Source: an uncultured Anaerolineales bacterium
Lineage (GTDB): Bacteria > Chloroflexota > Anaerolineae > Anaerolineales > UBA11657
Direction of reading: 5' to 3'
DNA: 13,906 bases
Assembly: GCA_913031335.1 (NCBI GenBank)
Contig: CAJWGI010000008.1
Location: 1 to 13,906 of the forward strand
Under the pieces are notes generated by a model. That model was given only the letters and a program-made list of their open reading frames with translations, made no database searches and was not told the DNA's origin. The first letter of the stretch is position 1. Each line of letters opens with the position of its first letter. A program made the position numbers and the translations under genes. Positions 1 through 7,161 of this stretch are shown one piece after another.

Positions 1-412
1 AACCGCCTCGATCAAAAGCGGCCAAACCTAACGCATCACCGGTGCCCAGGTCTAACATGTCAGCAAGTACCGTCGCATTCTTGTGCGCTAGATTGTTTGC
101 CCATGCCACTGCTGTTGCGGTGCTGAGGGCAAGGATTGTTTCTGAGAAGAGACCCATCCCGAGAGGAATAGCCAGTTCAATCTCTATCTCCGAATTCGTC
201 GATAATTGTCCTCGTTCAATGACTTTCGCGGCGTCATCGTAAGCGACGTTCGCGCGCGGCCCAGTACATCCTAGACTTTGGTTGACTTCGGCAGTGAGGT
301 GGACAGGCGGATATGTAATTGTGAGGCCTAGGAGGCACGGCATCGTATTGTCATTTCGCAGCAGCTTGGTGACCCCAAGAGGGAGACATGCAGGCGCTTT
401 TACGGCAATCAT
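1..412 (-). CDS. GHMP-fold protein, beta-RFAP synthase-like (N-terminal part, cut by window edge)
   Basis: About 137 codons are open from an ATG at 412-410 to the left edge, so the gene is partial at its C-terminus. The product begins MIAVKAPACLPLGVTKLL, like the opening of beta-ribofuranosylaminobenzene 5'-phosphate synthases and related GHMP proteins (pattern I-x-V-x-APARLHFG). Near residues 83-95 is a glycine-containing stretch, IPLGMGLFSETI, where the family has the phosphate-binding GLGSGTQ-type loop. It continues into GTGDALGLAAFDRGG, matching the family's GRSGIGVAAFERGG block. The Gly/Ser loop and the GRS block are diverged, so the activity may differ. In archaea and some methylotrophs the family acts in methanopterin synthesis; its role here is unknown. 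The gene lies 36 nt after the ATPase stop, in the same frame and strand, so it is probably co-transcribed. No good Shine-Dalgarno precedes the ATG. That it is coding is fairly sure; the family is inferred from remembered motifs. Confidence 0.65.
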   Translation of the reverse strand, partial: MIAVKAPACLPLGVTKLLRNDNTMPCLLGLTITYPPVHLTAEVNQSLGCTGPRANVAYDDAAKVIERGQLSTNSEIEIELAIPLGMGLFSETILALSTATAVAWANNLAHKNATVLADMLDLGTGDALGLAAFDRGG

Positions 413-448
413 CGTGTGGTGCGCGCGTGCCGCCTTGTCAGGCCGTAC

Positions 449-2548
449 TCAGGTCGCAGCGTGAACCACGTGTTCCAACTCGCTGAGCTGGTCTAGTGGG
501 ATGTGGCAGCTTATTCGATGACCGTTTCCTGCTTCTCTCCACGGAGGTGCGTCTGTCTCACAAACAAGGCCACCATCTGGCAGGAGTGATCTTCTCGGAC
601 AACGGGTGTGGAACGGACAGCCAGTGGGTGGATTCAGAGGACTAGGTACATTGCCATCTAATCGGATTGGGATTTGCGTGACGTCGGGGTCAGGGATCGG
701 TACGGAAGCCAGTAGAGATTCAGTGTAAGGGTGGTAAGGAGGCGCGTAAATGTCGTCGGCTTTGCCGTATTCGGCTATTTTGCCTAGGTACATCACGGCC
801 ACGTAATCGGAGAAGAAACGAACAACACTCAAGTCGTGGGCAATGAAAACCATCGTGGTCTGGTGCTCGGCTTGAATTTCGAGCAGTAGGTTCAGCACAG
901 CTGCTTGGACCGAAACATCCAGCGCCGACACCGGTTCGTCGCACAGTACCAGGTCGGGGCGGCCTGCAAAGGCGCGCGCGATACCGACGCGCTGTTTTTC
1001 ACCGCCGCTCAACTGGCGTGGAAGACGGTCGTAGTAGTGCTCATCGAGTTTGACCGCCCGCAGCAGACGAATCACCTCGGCGCGTGCCTGATCCCGGGGC
1101 ACTATCTTGAAACGTCGTAGCGGGCGTCCAATCTGCTTGCCAATTGAGTAGCTCGGATTCAGGGTCGAATCCGGATTCTGGAAGACCATTTGTAGTTCCC
1201 GGATTAGAGCAATGTCTCGGTGGCGGACTTTTTCATTGATGTCGAATCCTAAGAAGCTGGCTTTCCCATCAGTTAACTCTTCCAGACCGATGAGCGTCTT
1301 GATGAGCGTGCTCTTGCCACAGCCTGATTCGCCTACCACACCCAGGGTACTTCCTTTATTGATTTTGAAGCTTATACCATCCACAGCCTGGACGTATTCT
1401 TTTTGTCCCATCCCGATCAGGCTTAGTAGGGAAGCGCTGCCTTGCTCGTAGTATGTTTTGACCTGATCTACTTCTAGGACCGGCTCGTCAACCGGTGCAG
1501 TGTCCGTGTCCATTGCCACGGCGGGTGCGAGGTCACTCGGCGGTGTCCATTTCTTAGGATCAATTTCTTCGGAACGAATGCACCTGACCAAGTGCAGAGC
1601 CTCAATTTCGCGCGGCTGGGGAGCCTCCGCGTTGCACGTCTCGATGGTGTAATCACAGCGAGGGGCAAACAGGCAGCCGGTGGGCAAAGCTGCTGGCGAA
1701 GGCACCCGCCCGGGAATCGGATGCAATACGCTGCTAGATTTTGTGCGCCCAAGCTTAGGCAGACAGCGAATCAACCCCTGTGTATATGGGTGCTTCGGAG
1801 CGCGGAAAATCTCACCTACCGAAGCTAGTTCGACGAGTTCGCCAGCATACATCACACCAATGCGGTCGCTCACGCGAGCGATAACCCCCAGGTTGTGAGT
1901 GATGAAGAGAATGGCCGTGTCATAATCTTTACGTAAGTCTGCCACCAAGTCCAGGACAGCGGCTTCGACGGTGACATCCAGAGCGGTGGTCGGTTCGTCC
2001 ATAATCAGCAGGGCGGGGTCATTAAGCATTGCCATACCAATCACCACACGTTGCTGTTGGCCGCCGGAAATCTGATGAGGGTAGCGTTCCAGAACGCTTT
2101 CAGGATCTGGCATGTACACACGCTCCAGCATTGCCACACAGCGCTGACGCGCTTCATCCGGATCCATATCACGGTGTACTGTGAGCACTTCTTCCATCTG
2201 GTCAGCGATGCTCAGCGCTGGATTGAGAGAGCTCATGGGGTCTTGGTACACCATCGCAATCCGGTCTCCGCGAAGGGATCGTAATTCCTTCGCAGTGCGT
2301 CCAATCAGCGATGTGCCTTGGAAACGTATTTCTCCGCCGGATATTCGCCCGTTCTTCCCAAGGTATCTGATCAGGCCGTAAGCAGTGGTGCTTTTTCCGC
2401 AGCCCGACTCGCCTACCAGGCCCAGCGTCTCGCCCTTGGCAATGGCGAAGGACACATCTCGAACCGCGTCTACCAGACCTTTGCGCGTTTCGTAGGAAAT
2501 GCCTAGGTTCTCGACCTCGACCACAAAATCCGAGTGGTTGTTTTGCAT
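449..2548 (-). CDS. Fused double ABC ATPase of peptide-type importer (DppD-DppF in one chain)
   Basis: A 699-residue cytoplasmic ATPase that would power the importer. It contains two full nucleotide-binding domains. The first has Walker A GESGCGKST at 46-54, signature SGGQQQR at 161-167, Walker B LLIMDEPT at 180-187 and the switch His at 218. The second has GESGCGKST at 406-414, LSGGEKQR at 513-520, LVLCDEPV at 533-540 and His571. Each is followed by an oligopeptide/dipeptide C-terminal segment with Cys motifs (PTGCLFAPRC near 289-298, PTGCPFHTRC near 641-650). Usual DppD and DppF are separate proteins of about 330 residues, so this is a head-to-tail fusion, a known arrangement in several phyla. 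Both sites look catalytically intact. It starts 25 nt after the DppC-like stop; the start has no visible Shine-Dalgarno, so translation may depend on coupling or an AT-rich leader. The role is secure; the substrate is unknown. Confidence 0.95.
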   Translation of the reverse strand: MQNNHSDFVVEVENLGISYETRKGLVDAVRDVSFAIAKGETLGLVGESGCGKSTTAYGLIRYLGKNGRISGGEIRFQGTSLIGRTAKELRSLRGDRIAMVYQDPMSSLNPALSIADQMEEVLTVHRDMDPDEARQRCVAMLERVYMPDPESVLERYPHQISGGQQQRVVIGMAMLNDPALLIMDEPTTALDVTVEAAVLDLVADLRKDYDTAILFITHNLGVIARVSDRIGVMYAGELVELASVGEIFRAPKHPYTQGLIRCLPKLGRTKSSSVLHPIPGRVPSPAALPTGCLFAPRCDYTIETCNAEAPQPREIEALHLVRCIRSEEIDPKKWTPPSDLAPAVAMDTDTAPVDEPVLEVDQVKTYYEQGSASLLSLIGMGQKEYVQAVDGISFKINKGSTLGVVGESGCGKSTLIKTLIGLEELTDGKASFLGFDINEKVRHRDIALIRELQMVFQNPDSTLNPSYSIGKQIGRPLRRFKIVPRDQARAEVIRLLRAVKLDEHYYDRLPRQLSGGEKQRVGIARAFAGRPDLVLCDEPVSALDVSVQAAVLNLLLEIQAEHQTTMVFIAHDLSVVRFFSDYVAVMYLGKIAEYGKADDIYAPPYHPYTESLLASVPIPDPDVTQIPIRLDGNVPSPLNPPTGCPFHTRCPRRSLLPDGGLVCETDAPPWREAGNGHRISCHIPLDQLSELEHVVHAAT

Positions 2549-2573
2549 GATTGGATTATGTTTTGTTGCTGTG

Positions 2574-3533
2574 CTATCGATACCGCTGGGTTTCCTCAGC
2601 TATGCCGTCTGCCAGCAAGTTGAGTCCGACCACGAGCATAGCGATTGCCAAGCAGGCCCACAAGGAATCCCATATGTGGCCCATCATGATGAGTCTGCGG
2701 CCAGAACTTACAATGCTGCCCCAGTCGGGGGATGGAGGCGGCAGTCCCAACCCCAGATAGCCGAGCGTCCCGATCGCAAAAACAGAGTAGCCGATACGAA
2801 GCATGGCATCGATGATTATGGGGCCGCGCGCGTTAGGAAGTATTTCCATCAACATGATGTAAGCTGGGTGTTCGCCCCGGGTTTGGGCAGCAGCTACGTA
2901 GTCGCGCGTTTTGATATCCAATGTCAGACTTCGCACCAGACGGGCAATACCGGGAGCACCGGCAATAGTAATTGCCAGTACGATATTGGTGGCGGAGGGC
3001 CCAACGGCTGCGATAATGACCATGTACAGTAGAATATGGGGAAATGCCATCACTCCATCCAGCACACGCATGGTTACCTCATCGATCATGCCGCCGTAGT
3101 AGCCAGCAACCAATCCCATGCCGCCCCCAATAATCAATGCAATCAGGGTAGCCAGGGGGGCCACCGTAAGAATGATCCGCGACCCCTGCGCGAGCCGAGC
3201 CCACAGGTCGCGTCCCAGTTTGTCAGTTCCCAGCCAGTGTTTCGCAGATGGACCGGCAAGGTTCTCTCCGGAGAACTGTTTGTAGGGAGAATAGCGGGCC
3301 AACCACGGCGTAGGTTCATAATCATCGCCAGCAAACCAGCACGTTGGCGTGAAGAGGCAATTGTCGGCGAATACCGCCACTATTAGCCAGAAGCCTACCA
3401 AGCACAAACCGACCACCGCGACTTTTGAGCCAAGTAGAATATTCAGCCCATCCCGGAACGCGCTATTGCGTTCGGGCGTCTGTTCAGTTGGTGCCTGAAC
3501 TGTACTAACAGCGGTGTTTTCGCTCACTACCAT
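2574..3533 (-). CDS. ABC importer permease, DppC-like
   Basis: A 319-residue inner-membrane permease of the BPD_transp_1 type. A cytoplasmic N-terminal tail of about 35 residues precedes the first membrane segment (about 36-57). An extracytoplasmic stretch follows, ending in the DppC-typical KHWLGTDKLGRDLWARL near 98-114. The remaining segments include 119-145, 166-192, 244-264 and 286-308. The cytoplasmic EAA loop that docks on the ATPase is at about 211-238 (DYVAAAQTRG followed by ILPNARGPI). I chose the ATG at 3533; a GTG directly before it (3536) is an alternative, and neither has a convincing Shine-Dalgarno. The gene follows the DppB-like stop after about 18 nt and precedes the ATPase by 25 nt, as in dpp/opp operons. 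It should pair with the DppB-like protein as the translocation channel. Confidence 0.94.
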   Translation of the reverse strand: MVVSENTAVSTVQAPTEQTPERNSAFRDGLNILLGSKVAVVGLCLVGFWLIVAVFADNCLFTPTCWFAGDDYEPTPWLARYSPYKQFSGENLAGPSAKHWLGTDKLGRDLWARLAQGSRIILTVAPLATLIALIIGGGMGLVAGYYGGMIDEVTMRVLDGVMAFPHILLYMVIIAAVGPSATNIVLAITIAGAPGIARLVRSLTLDIKTRDYVAAAQTRGEHPAYIMLMEILPNARGPIIIDAMLRIGYSVFAIGTLGYLGLGLPPPSPDWGSIVSSGRRLIMMGHIWDSLWACLAIAMLVVGLNLLADGIAEETQRYR

Positions 3534-3551
3534 CACTTCGTGTCACTTGTG

Positions 3552-4865
3552 TTATGCATACCTAATGCGCGGGTTCAGATACGTATAAACGATGTCAGCC
3601 ACGAGCTGCGTGGTCACAGCTATGATCACCAGCAACATGGCGGCTGCTTCAATGGCATAAACATCTTTGAACAAAGCCGCCGAGAGAATATACGCTCCAA
3701 GACCCGGAAATCCAAACACTGTCTCCACCACAACAATCCCTCCAATAAGCCAGTTCACGTGCAGCATAATGACGGTAATTGGCGCCATAAGCGCGTTCTT
3801 GGTCGCGTGCCTGAACACAACCTGCCAGCGCGGCAGACCCTTAAGCACGGCGGTACGGATGTAGTCAGTGCGCATTACATCCACCATGCTGGCGCGAGTC
3901 ACGCGAAGCACGTATCCCGTTTCTATCAAGGTTAGGGTTAGCACAGGCAATATTAACATTTCCGGGTTGCGAAACAGTGCTGTGTCGTCGGTAATAACTA
4001 CTGCTCCGGGGACAAGACCCAGCCAAAATGAAAAAATAACAATCAGGAATGTTCCGCTTGCGTATTCGGGAGTAGCGGTTGCCACCAGACTGCTGATAGA
4101 TGCAAACCGGTCGGCAAACTTGCCTTCATTCATTCCGGCATACAGCCCAAAAACCAGCGCCAACGGCATCATGATAGTGAATGCAAGTCCTGCCAAAATG
4201 CCAGTGTGTTTGGCACGGCGCATCAGGGTTTCACCCACCGGCCTGCGGGTGAAGAAAGATACCCCAGGATCACCACGCAGCAGGCCCTTCTGCAACGGAA
4301 TGTAGCTTACCGGTGCGCCCAACGATTTGTTCCAGCGGTTTTTCCCAATGTTCCATTCTTCTAGGTTCTGCCCCTTAATCCACATTGCTGCGCGGCCGCC
4401 CTGTAGCCCCGATGCGACACCCCAGAAATGCAGTACACCGTTCTCATCTGGAGACCACACTGAGTCGCTTTCTTCCACCTCCACTGTAGAGCCGTCGGGC
4501 TGCCTTACCAAGCGGATCATGGTCTCACCGTCGAGCGATACGTGCTGGTAAAGCTCGCCGCCCTCATCAATCCACCAGGTTTGGCGGCGGGTTTTTTCGT
4601 TGAGGAGGCGTACGAGCGGCTTGCCAATATTGCGCTGGGCTTCCGACTGGCTCCCTAGCATCCAGCGTCTATATCGGGTCAATGCGGGCTGATCCAGACC
4701 GTTCTGGGCATTGAAAGATTCTTCTTGGGCGCGGGTAATGGTGTTTCCCAGCGTATTGATAGCAATGTTGCCCGGGGCAATCTCTGAAACGGCGAACACG
4801 ACAACGGATACAAAAAACAAGGTGACGGCAAGCGTCACAATCCGTCTAGCCAGGAACTTTGCCAT
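3552..4865 (-). CDS. ABC importer permease, DppB-like, with large extracytoplasmic insert
   Basis: A 437-residue inner-membrane permease, about 100-120 residues longer than a usual DppB. It starts MAKFLARRIVTLAVTLFFVS with the first membrane segment at about 8-30 and the APGN-type motif at 30-33. A hydrophilic, Trp-rich insert follows at about 70-190 (including TWWIDEGGELYQHVSLDGE), before the conserved block LLRGDPGVSFFTRRPVGETL (195-214). Further segments lie at about 220-245, 270-290, 303-320, 359-381 and 402-425. The EAA loop is at about 334-363 (DYIRTAVLKG then FRHATKNALMAPI). The insert should lie outside the membrane and might contact the binding protein; that is inference. Upstream is a strong palindrome/T-run element, so expression may be lower than that of the binding protein. 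No Shine-Dalgarno is visible before the ATG. Four bases after the stop, the strand already reads toward the DppC-like gene. Confidence 0.93.
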   Translation of the reverse strand: MAKFLARRIVTLAVTLFFVSVVVFAVSEIAPGNIAINTLGNTITRAQEESFNAQNGLDQPALTRYRRWMLGSQSEAQRNIGKPLVRLLNEKTRRQTWWIDEGGELYQHVSLDGETMIRLVRQPDGSTVEVEESDSVWSPDENGVLHFWGVASGLQGGRAAMWIKGQNLEEWNIGKNRWNKSLGAPVSYIPLQKGLLRGDPGVSFFTRRPVGETLMRRAKHTGILAGLAFTIMMPLALVFGLYAGMNEGKFADRFASISSLVATATPEYASGTFLIVIFSFWLGLVPGAVVITDDTALFRNPEMLILPVLTLTLIETGYVLRVTRASMVDVMRTDYIRTAVLKGLPRWQVVFRHATKNALMAPITVIMLHVNWLIGGIVVVETVFGFPGLGAYILSAALFKDVYAIEAAAMLLVIIAVTTQLVADIVYTYLNPRIRYA

Positions 4866-4891
4866 GATTACGGTTTATACACCAATTAACG

Positions 4892-4953
4892 AAAAAAGGG
4901 GGTAGCATCCTGGCGGTCTCAGGGCCCTGAGACCGCCAGGATGCTACCCCCTT
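4892..4953 (-). terminator. Perfect 58-bp palindrome plus T-run; likely intra-operon terminator/attenuator
   Basis: Bases 4896-4953 form a perfect inverted repeat: two 29-base arms meeting with no spacer at GGG|CCC (4924/4925). The arms include GGTAGCATCCTGGCGGTCTC at 4901-4920 and its exact complement at 4929-4948. On the minus strand, which carries the transporter, the hairpin ends in CCCCC and runs into six T residues, the form of a rho-independent terminator. It lies about 100 nt after the binding-protein stop and about 30 nt before the DppB-like start. It could end most transcripts after the binding protein or protect the 3' end of that message; both are common in binding-protein-dependent transporters. 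The perfect arms and absent loop are unusual for a terminator, so a mobile palindromic repeat is an alternative. Confidence 0.7.
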
Positions 4954-4981
4954 CCAAACTAAACTCAGTTGCGCGGCTTTA

Positions 4982-5041
4982 CCTCAGCCTCCAGACTCTT
5001 TTCAGTGTGCGGAGACTGAGGCTTGCGCGCGCGCAGCAAGC
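4982..5041 (-). repeat. Two further hairpins in the binding-protein 3' region
   Basis: Two adjoining inverted repeats lie between the binding-protein stop and the 58-bp palindrome. CCTCAGCCTCC (4982-4992) pairs with GGAGACTGAGG (5011-5021) with one mismatch and an 18-nt loop. GCTTGC (5021-5026) pairs with GCAAGC (5036-5041) around a GC-alternating core, which is itself a 12-base palindrome at 5024-5035. Neither is followed by a T-run. They may stabilise the 3' end of the binding-protein message; this is inference from position. Confidence 0.4.
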
Positions 5042-5056
5042 AGAAACGTGTACTTT

Positions 5057-6727
5057 CTACTCTGACGACGGTTCAATCCAAGCTTCGCGCCATTCCGTGT
5101 TGTAGTTCTGCGGATGGCCGCTGGCGCCACGCACGTTATTGGTGTATGCGCGGAACACTGGCTTGAAGAACGGGATAAACACCGAACCACGCTCGGACTG
5201 AATGCGTTGGATATCCTTCATGATCGCCCGGCGAGCCTCCAAGTCGAAGGTACCCTGGGCTGTCTTCAGGAGCGCTGAAAACTCGTCGTCCACCCAGCGG
5301 CTCTCGTTCCATGGTACTGGGTTACCCTCCGAGTCAGCTATGTAAGCCAGCGGCAATACCATTACAGCCAGAGGGCGATTGGCCCATGTCGTTATGCCGA
5401 CCGCGGCCTCAGTCCACACATCCCAATAGGCTGAATTGGGCATTGTGTCAAGCGTGACGGAAATGCCCGCAGCTTTTGCATCTTCCTGCAGAGTTTCAGC
5501 AAACGCCACGATGTCAGACCAACCCGTGCCGACGGCGATATCAAACGACAAATCGCTCATACCGGCTTCCTCAAGTAAGGCCTTTGCACCCTCGGGATCG
5601 TACGGAATGTCGTCCATCGGGGCAAATTCCGGGTGACTTGGCGCCGCATGCGTGTCAAAGCCAATATCGCCTTGGCCGAAATAGCTGTTGTCCAGGATTT
5701 TCTGCCGGTCCTGGCATTTCTTGACTGCCATACGCACACGGTTGTCTGTCCAGGGATCCAAGTCCACGCGAAAACGCCCTACACGGGTGGATGAAGTGGG
5801 GGTCTTGATCACGCGGAGGTTGGCGTCATCTTTGATAGCCAGAAAGTTATCGATGTTGACGTCGTAAATACTCTCCACTTGACCGGATTTCAGCATAGCA
5901 ACGCCAGCAGCCTGGTCATCACCATGGGAGTACCATTCCATTGCATCCAGGTAGGGCAACGGTTTGCCATCGGCTCCCATATCCCAGTAGTCGTCGCGTT
6001 TCACTATGCGTGCTTTTTCGCCCTCAATATATTCATCCAGGGTCATGTAGCCGGTGCCGGGGTTGTTGCCCGAAGTACAGTCGCCATCAAAAGTGGGGTG
6101 CAGTATGGGCGCCGCGTAGTGCGTTAATTGCTCCGCCACGGCCAAGATCGGTGCGTCCATGTTCATCTTTATCGTATGCGCGTCTACTACTTCTACACCA
6201 TCAGATGTCAGGAAACCTTCCCACAGGCCGAGTGTCGATGATCCCACGTCAGGATCTAACCACTGTCCGATACTCCACTTGACATGCTCAGCCTCAAGGG
6301 CATCACCGTTGCTCCACGTGACATTCTGTTTAAGGTTGAGCGTCCACACTGTCAAGTCGTCGTTGGGCACGTAGCTTTCCAACAGGTAGGGGTGGGTTAC
6401 ACCCTGTTCGTCGTACCAATTCAGGTACTCGAAGATGTGGCGGAACACATTTGCATCGTAAATCCAGGAGAATCGCATGGGGTGGTCAACTGCCGGGACC
6501 TGCGAGGCGCAGCGCAAGGTACCGCCTCGCACTATTTCTTCAGCTGCAGCACCTCCACCAGTGGTCGCAGTAGGTGCGCCACAGGCGGCCAAGAAGCGTG
6601 CAGCACCATATGAAGTACCCAATAAGCATGCGAGCCTTATGAACTCGCGCCGGCTTACTCTTCCTTCATACAGACTTTCACGGGCCTTCTGTACCATTGG
6701 GTGAAGACCTTCTTCAGCATATCTCAT
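5057..6727 (-). CDS. Substrate-binding lipoprotein of peptide/nickel-type ABC importer (SBP family 5), Tat-exported
   Basis: A 556-residue extracytoplasmic solute-binding protein, first gene of the importer operon. The N-terminus has a charged lead, then a twin-arginine motif SRREFI (25-30), a hydrophobic stretch and a lipobox LAAC with Cys49 as the lipid-anchor residue. A Thr/Gly/Ala linker follows, so the protein is probably exported folded by Tat and tethered to the membrane. The mature part has the family 5 layout: GGTLRCASQV near 68-77, an FEYLNWYDEQ-type segment near 98-107, WTLNLKQNVTWSNGDALEAEHVKWS near 132-156, and NNPGTGYMTLDEY followed by VKRDDYWDMGADGKPLPYLD near 225-260. The start has a strong Shine-Dalgarno (GGAGG six bases upstream). 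The family binds peptides, nickel chelates, opines or other amino-acid derivatives; proximity to the oxidase operon suggests an N-substituted amino-acid ligand. The fold is secure, the ligand is not. Confidence 0.95.
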   Translation of the reverse strand: MRYAEEGLHPMVQKARESLYEGRVSRREFIRLACLLGTSYGAARFLAACGAPTATTGGGAAAEEIVRGGTLRCASQVPAVDHPMRFSWIYDANVFRHIFEYLNWYDEQGVTHPYLLESYVPNDDLTVWTLNLKQNVTWSNGDALEAEHVKWSIGQWLDPDVGSSTLGLWEGFLTSDGVEVVDAHTIKMNMDAPILAVAEQLTHYAAPILHPTFDGDCTSGNNPGTGYMTLDEYIEGEKARIVKRDDYWDMGADGKPLPYLDAMEWYSHGDDQAAGVAMLKSGQVESIYDVNIDNFLAIKDDANLRVIKTPTSSTRVGRFRVDLDPWTDNRVRMAVKKCQDRQKILDNSYFGQGDIGFDTHAAPSHPEFAPMDDIPYDPEGAKALLEEAGMSDLSFDIAVGTGWSDIVAFAETLQEDAKAAGISVTLDTMPNSAYWDVWTEAAVGITTWANRPLAVMVLPLAYIADSEGNPVPWNESRWVDDEFSALLKTAQGTFDLEARRAIMKDIQRIQSERGSVFIPFFKPVFRAYTNNVRGASGHPQNYNTEWREAWIEPSSE

Positions 6728-6872
6728 TGTTTTCCTCCAGTACTATAACTAACCTTGATTGTCCTATACTTTGCTTAACCCTCTTCACTTTCATGAATCT
6801 CCCAACAACTCCATCAATTAAGTATCGATCGCTTTTCACCTCCTTGACAGTAGGTGCAAGCCCGCCACTCAT
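6714..6872 (-). CDS. Possible small upstream ORF overlapping the binding-protein start
   Basis: An ORF of 52 codons (ATG at 6872-6870, TGA at 6716-6714) overlaps the first 14 bases of the binding-protein gene. The frame stays open upstream of the ATG for about 25 more codons. The peptide begins MSGGLAPTVKEVKSDRYLID and is rich in Val and Lys; I do not recognise it. An internal ATG at 6794-6792 has GGGAG four bases upstream and would give a 26-residue peptide, MKVKRVKQSIGQSRLVIVLE and six more residues, ending at the same stop. Either form could be a leader peptide whose stop/start overlap couples translation to the binding protein. It could equally be a chance open frame in the leader, since an ORF this length is not rare by chance. 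Low confidence. Confidence 0.22.
   Translation of the reverse strand: MSGGLAPTVKEVKSDRYLIDGVVGRFMKVKRVKQSIGQSRLVIVLEENNEIC
6734..6738 (-). promoter_or_regulatory. Strong Shine-Dalgarno of the binding-protein gene
   Basis: Minus-strand GGAGG lies six bases upstream of the ATG at 6727-6725 and fixes that start. The other transporter genes downstream have no comparable site, so this may help produce excess binding protein. Confidence 0.75.
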
Positions 6873-7001
6873 CACCAGAGTGTTCTCATTTGGAGTTACA
6901 GCAATCCGATAGTTTTCCGCTGCCGAAAAGGCTTTAATCCAAGCCTATTGTGACCTCGAAGCGGAACACAAAACATCTAGTGTGAATGAGTTTACCTGAT
7001 C

Positions 7002-7020
7002 GATATGTGAACAGTATATC
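7002..7020. promoter_or_regulatory. Candidate operator 1 (GATAT-N9-ATATC dyad)
   Basis: GATAT (7002-7006) and ATATC (7016-7020) form a dyad with nine bases between. Read on the minus strand it begins GATATACTG and matches operator 2 (7171-7189, plus strand) at 15 of 19 positions. It overlaps the -10 box of the candidate minus-arm promoter, as expected for a repressor site. Confidence 0.45.
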
Positions 7021-7041
7021 ACATGGCATTCATTTTGTAAC
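7013..7041 (-). promoter_or_regulatory. Candidate promoter for the transporter operon
   Basis: On the minus strand GTTACA (7041-7036) lies 17 bases from TATACT (7018-7013). The -10 box matches sigma70 at five of six bases; the -35 box is weak (four of six). The start would fall near 7005, giving a leader of about 280 nt before the binding-protein ATG. The -10 box is the same GATATACT word seen at the opposite promoter. Confidence 0.35.
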
Positions 7042-7131
7042 GTTGCTCCGCTTCCCCGGATTGTTCAGGCTGTAGTGACCTAGCAGAGCGCTTTCCGATC
7101 TGATGGGAACGCAAGCTATTGCGCTCTAGCA

Positions 7132-7161
7132 TTGACATTTAGTGCCTCCTATTGATATACT
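7132..7161 (+). promoter_or_regulatory. Promoter of the sarcosine-oxidase-like operon
   Basis: TTGACA (7132-7137) is a perfect sigma70-type -35 box. TATACT (7156-7161) is the -10 box, with an 18-base spacer. Transcription should start near 7168, leaving a 5' leader of about 64 nt before the ATG at 7232. The predicted start lies just before operator 2. Confidence 0.65.

Noticed and set aside
42..464. Plus-strand frames at 42-242 and 282-464
   Set aside because: The minus strand here reads a better-supported GHMP-like protein continuing to the window edge; the plus-strand frames show no family pattern.
2499..3032. A 177-residue plus-strand frame
   Set aside because: Antisense to the DppC-like permease gene, with Gln/Asn/His-rich low-similarity composition.
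4896..4953. The palindrome as a typical transposon-derived MITE
   Set aside because: I see no flanking direct target repeats and no central spacer, so only the hairpin/terminator reading is supported directly.
6836..6845. AAGGAGGTGA on the minus strand, a near-perfect ribosome-binding word
   Set aside because: No start codon lies at a usable distance downstream: the nearest candidates are overlapping it or more than 20 nt away. I do not call a gene from it.
7005..7024. A CRP/FNR-like site, ATGTGA...TCACAT
   Set aside because: The half-sites are eight bases apart rather than six, and the overlapping GATAT-N9-ATATC dyad, repeated at the other promoter, is a better explanation. A CRP-type site is still possible but unsupported.
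7085..7127. AGAGCGC/GCGCTCT inverted repeat upstream of the oxidase promoter
   Set aside because: Seven-base arms 29 bp apart with no second copy; possible activator site, but too weak to list as a feature.
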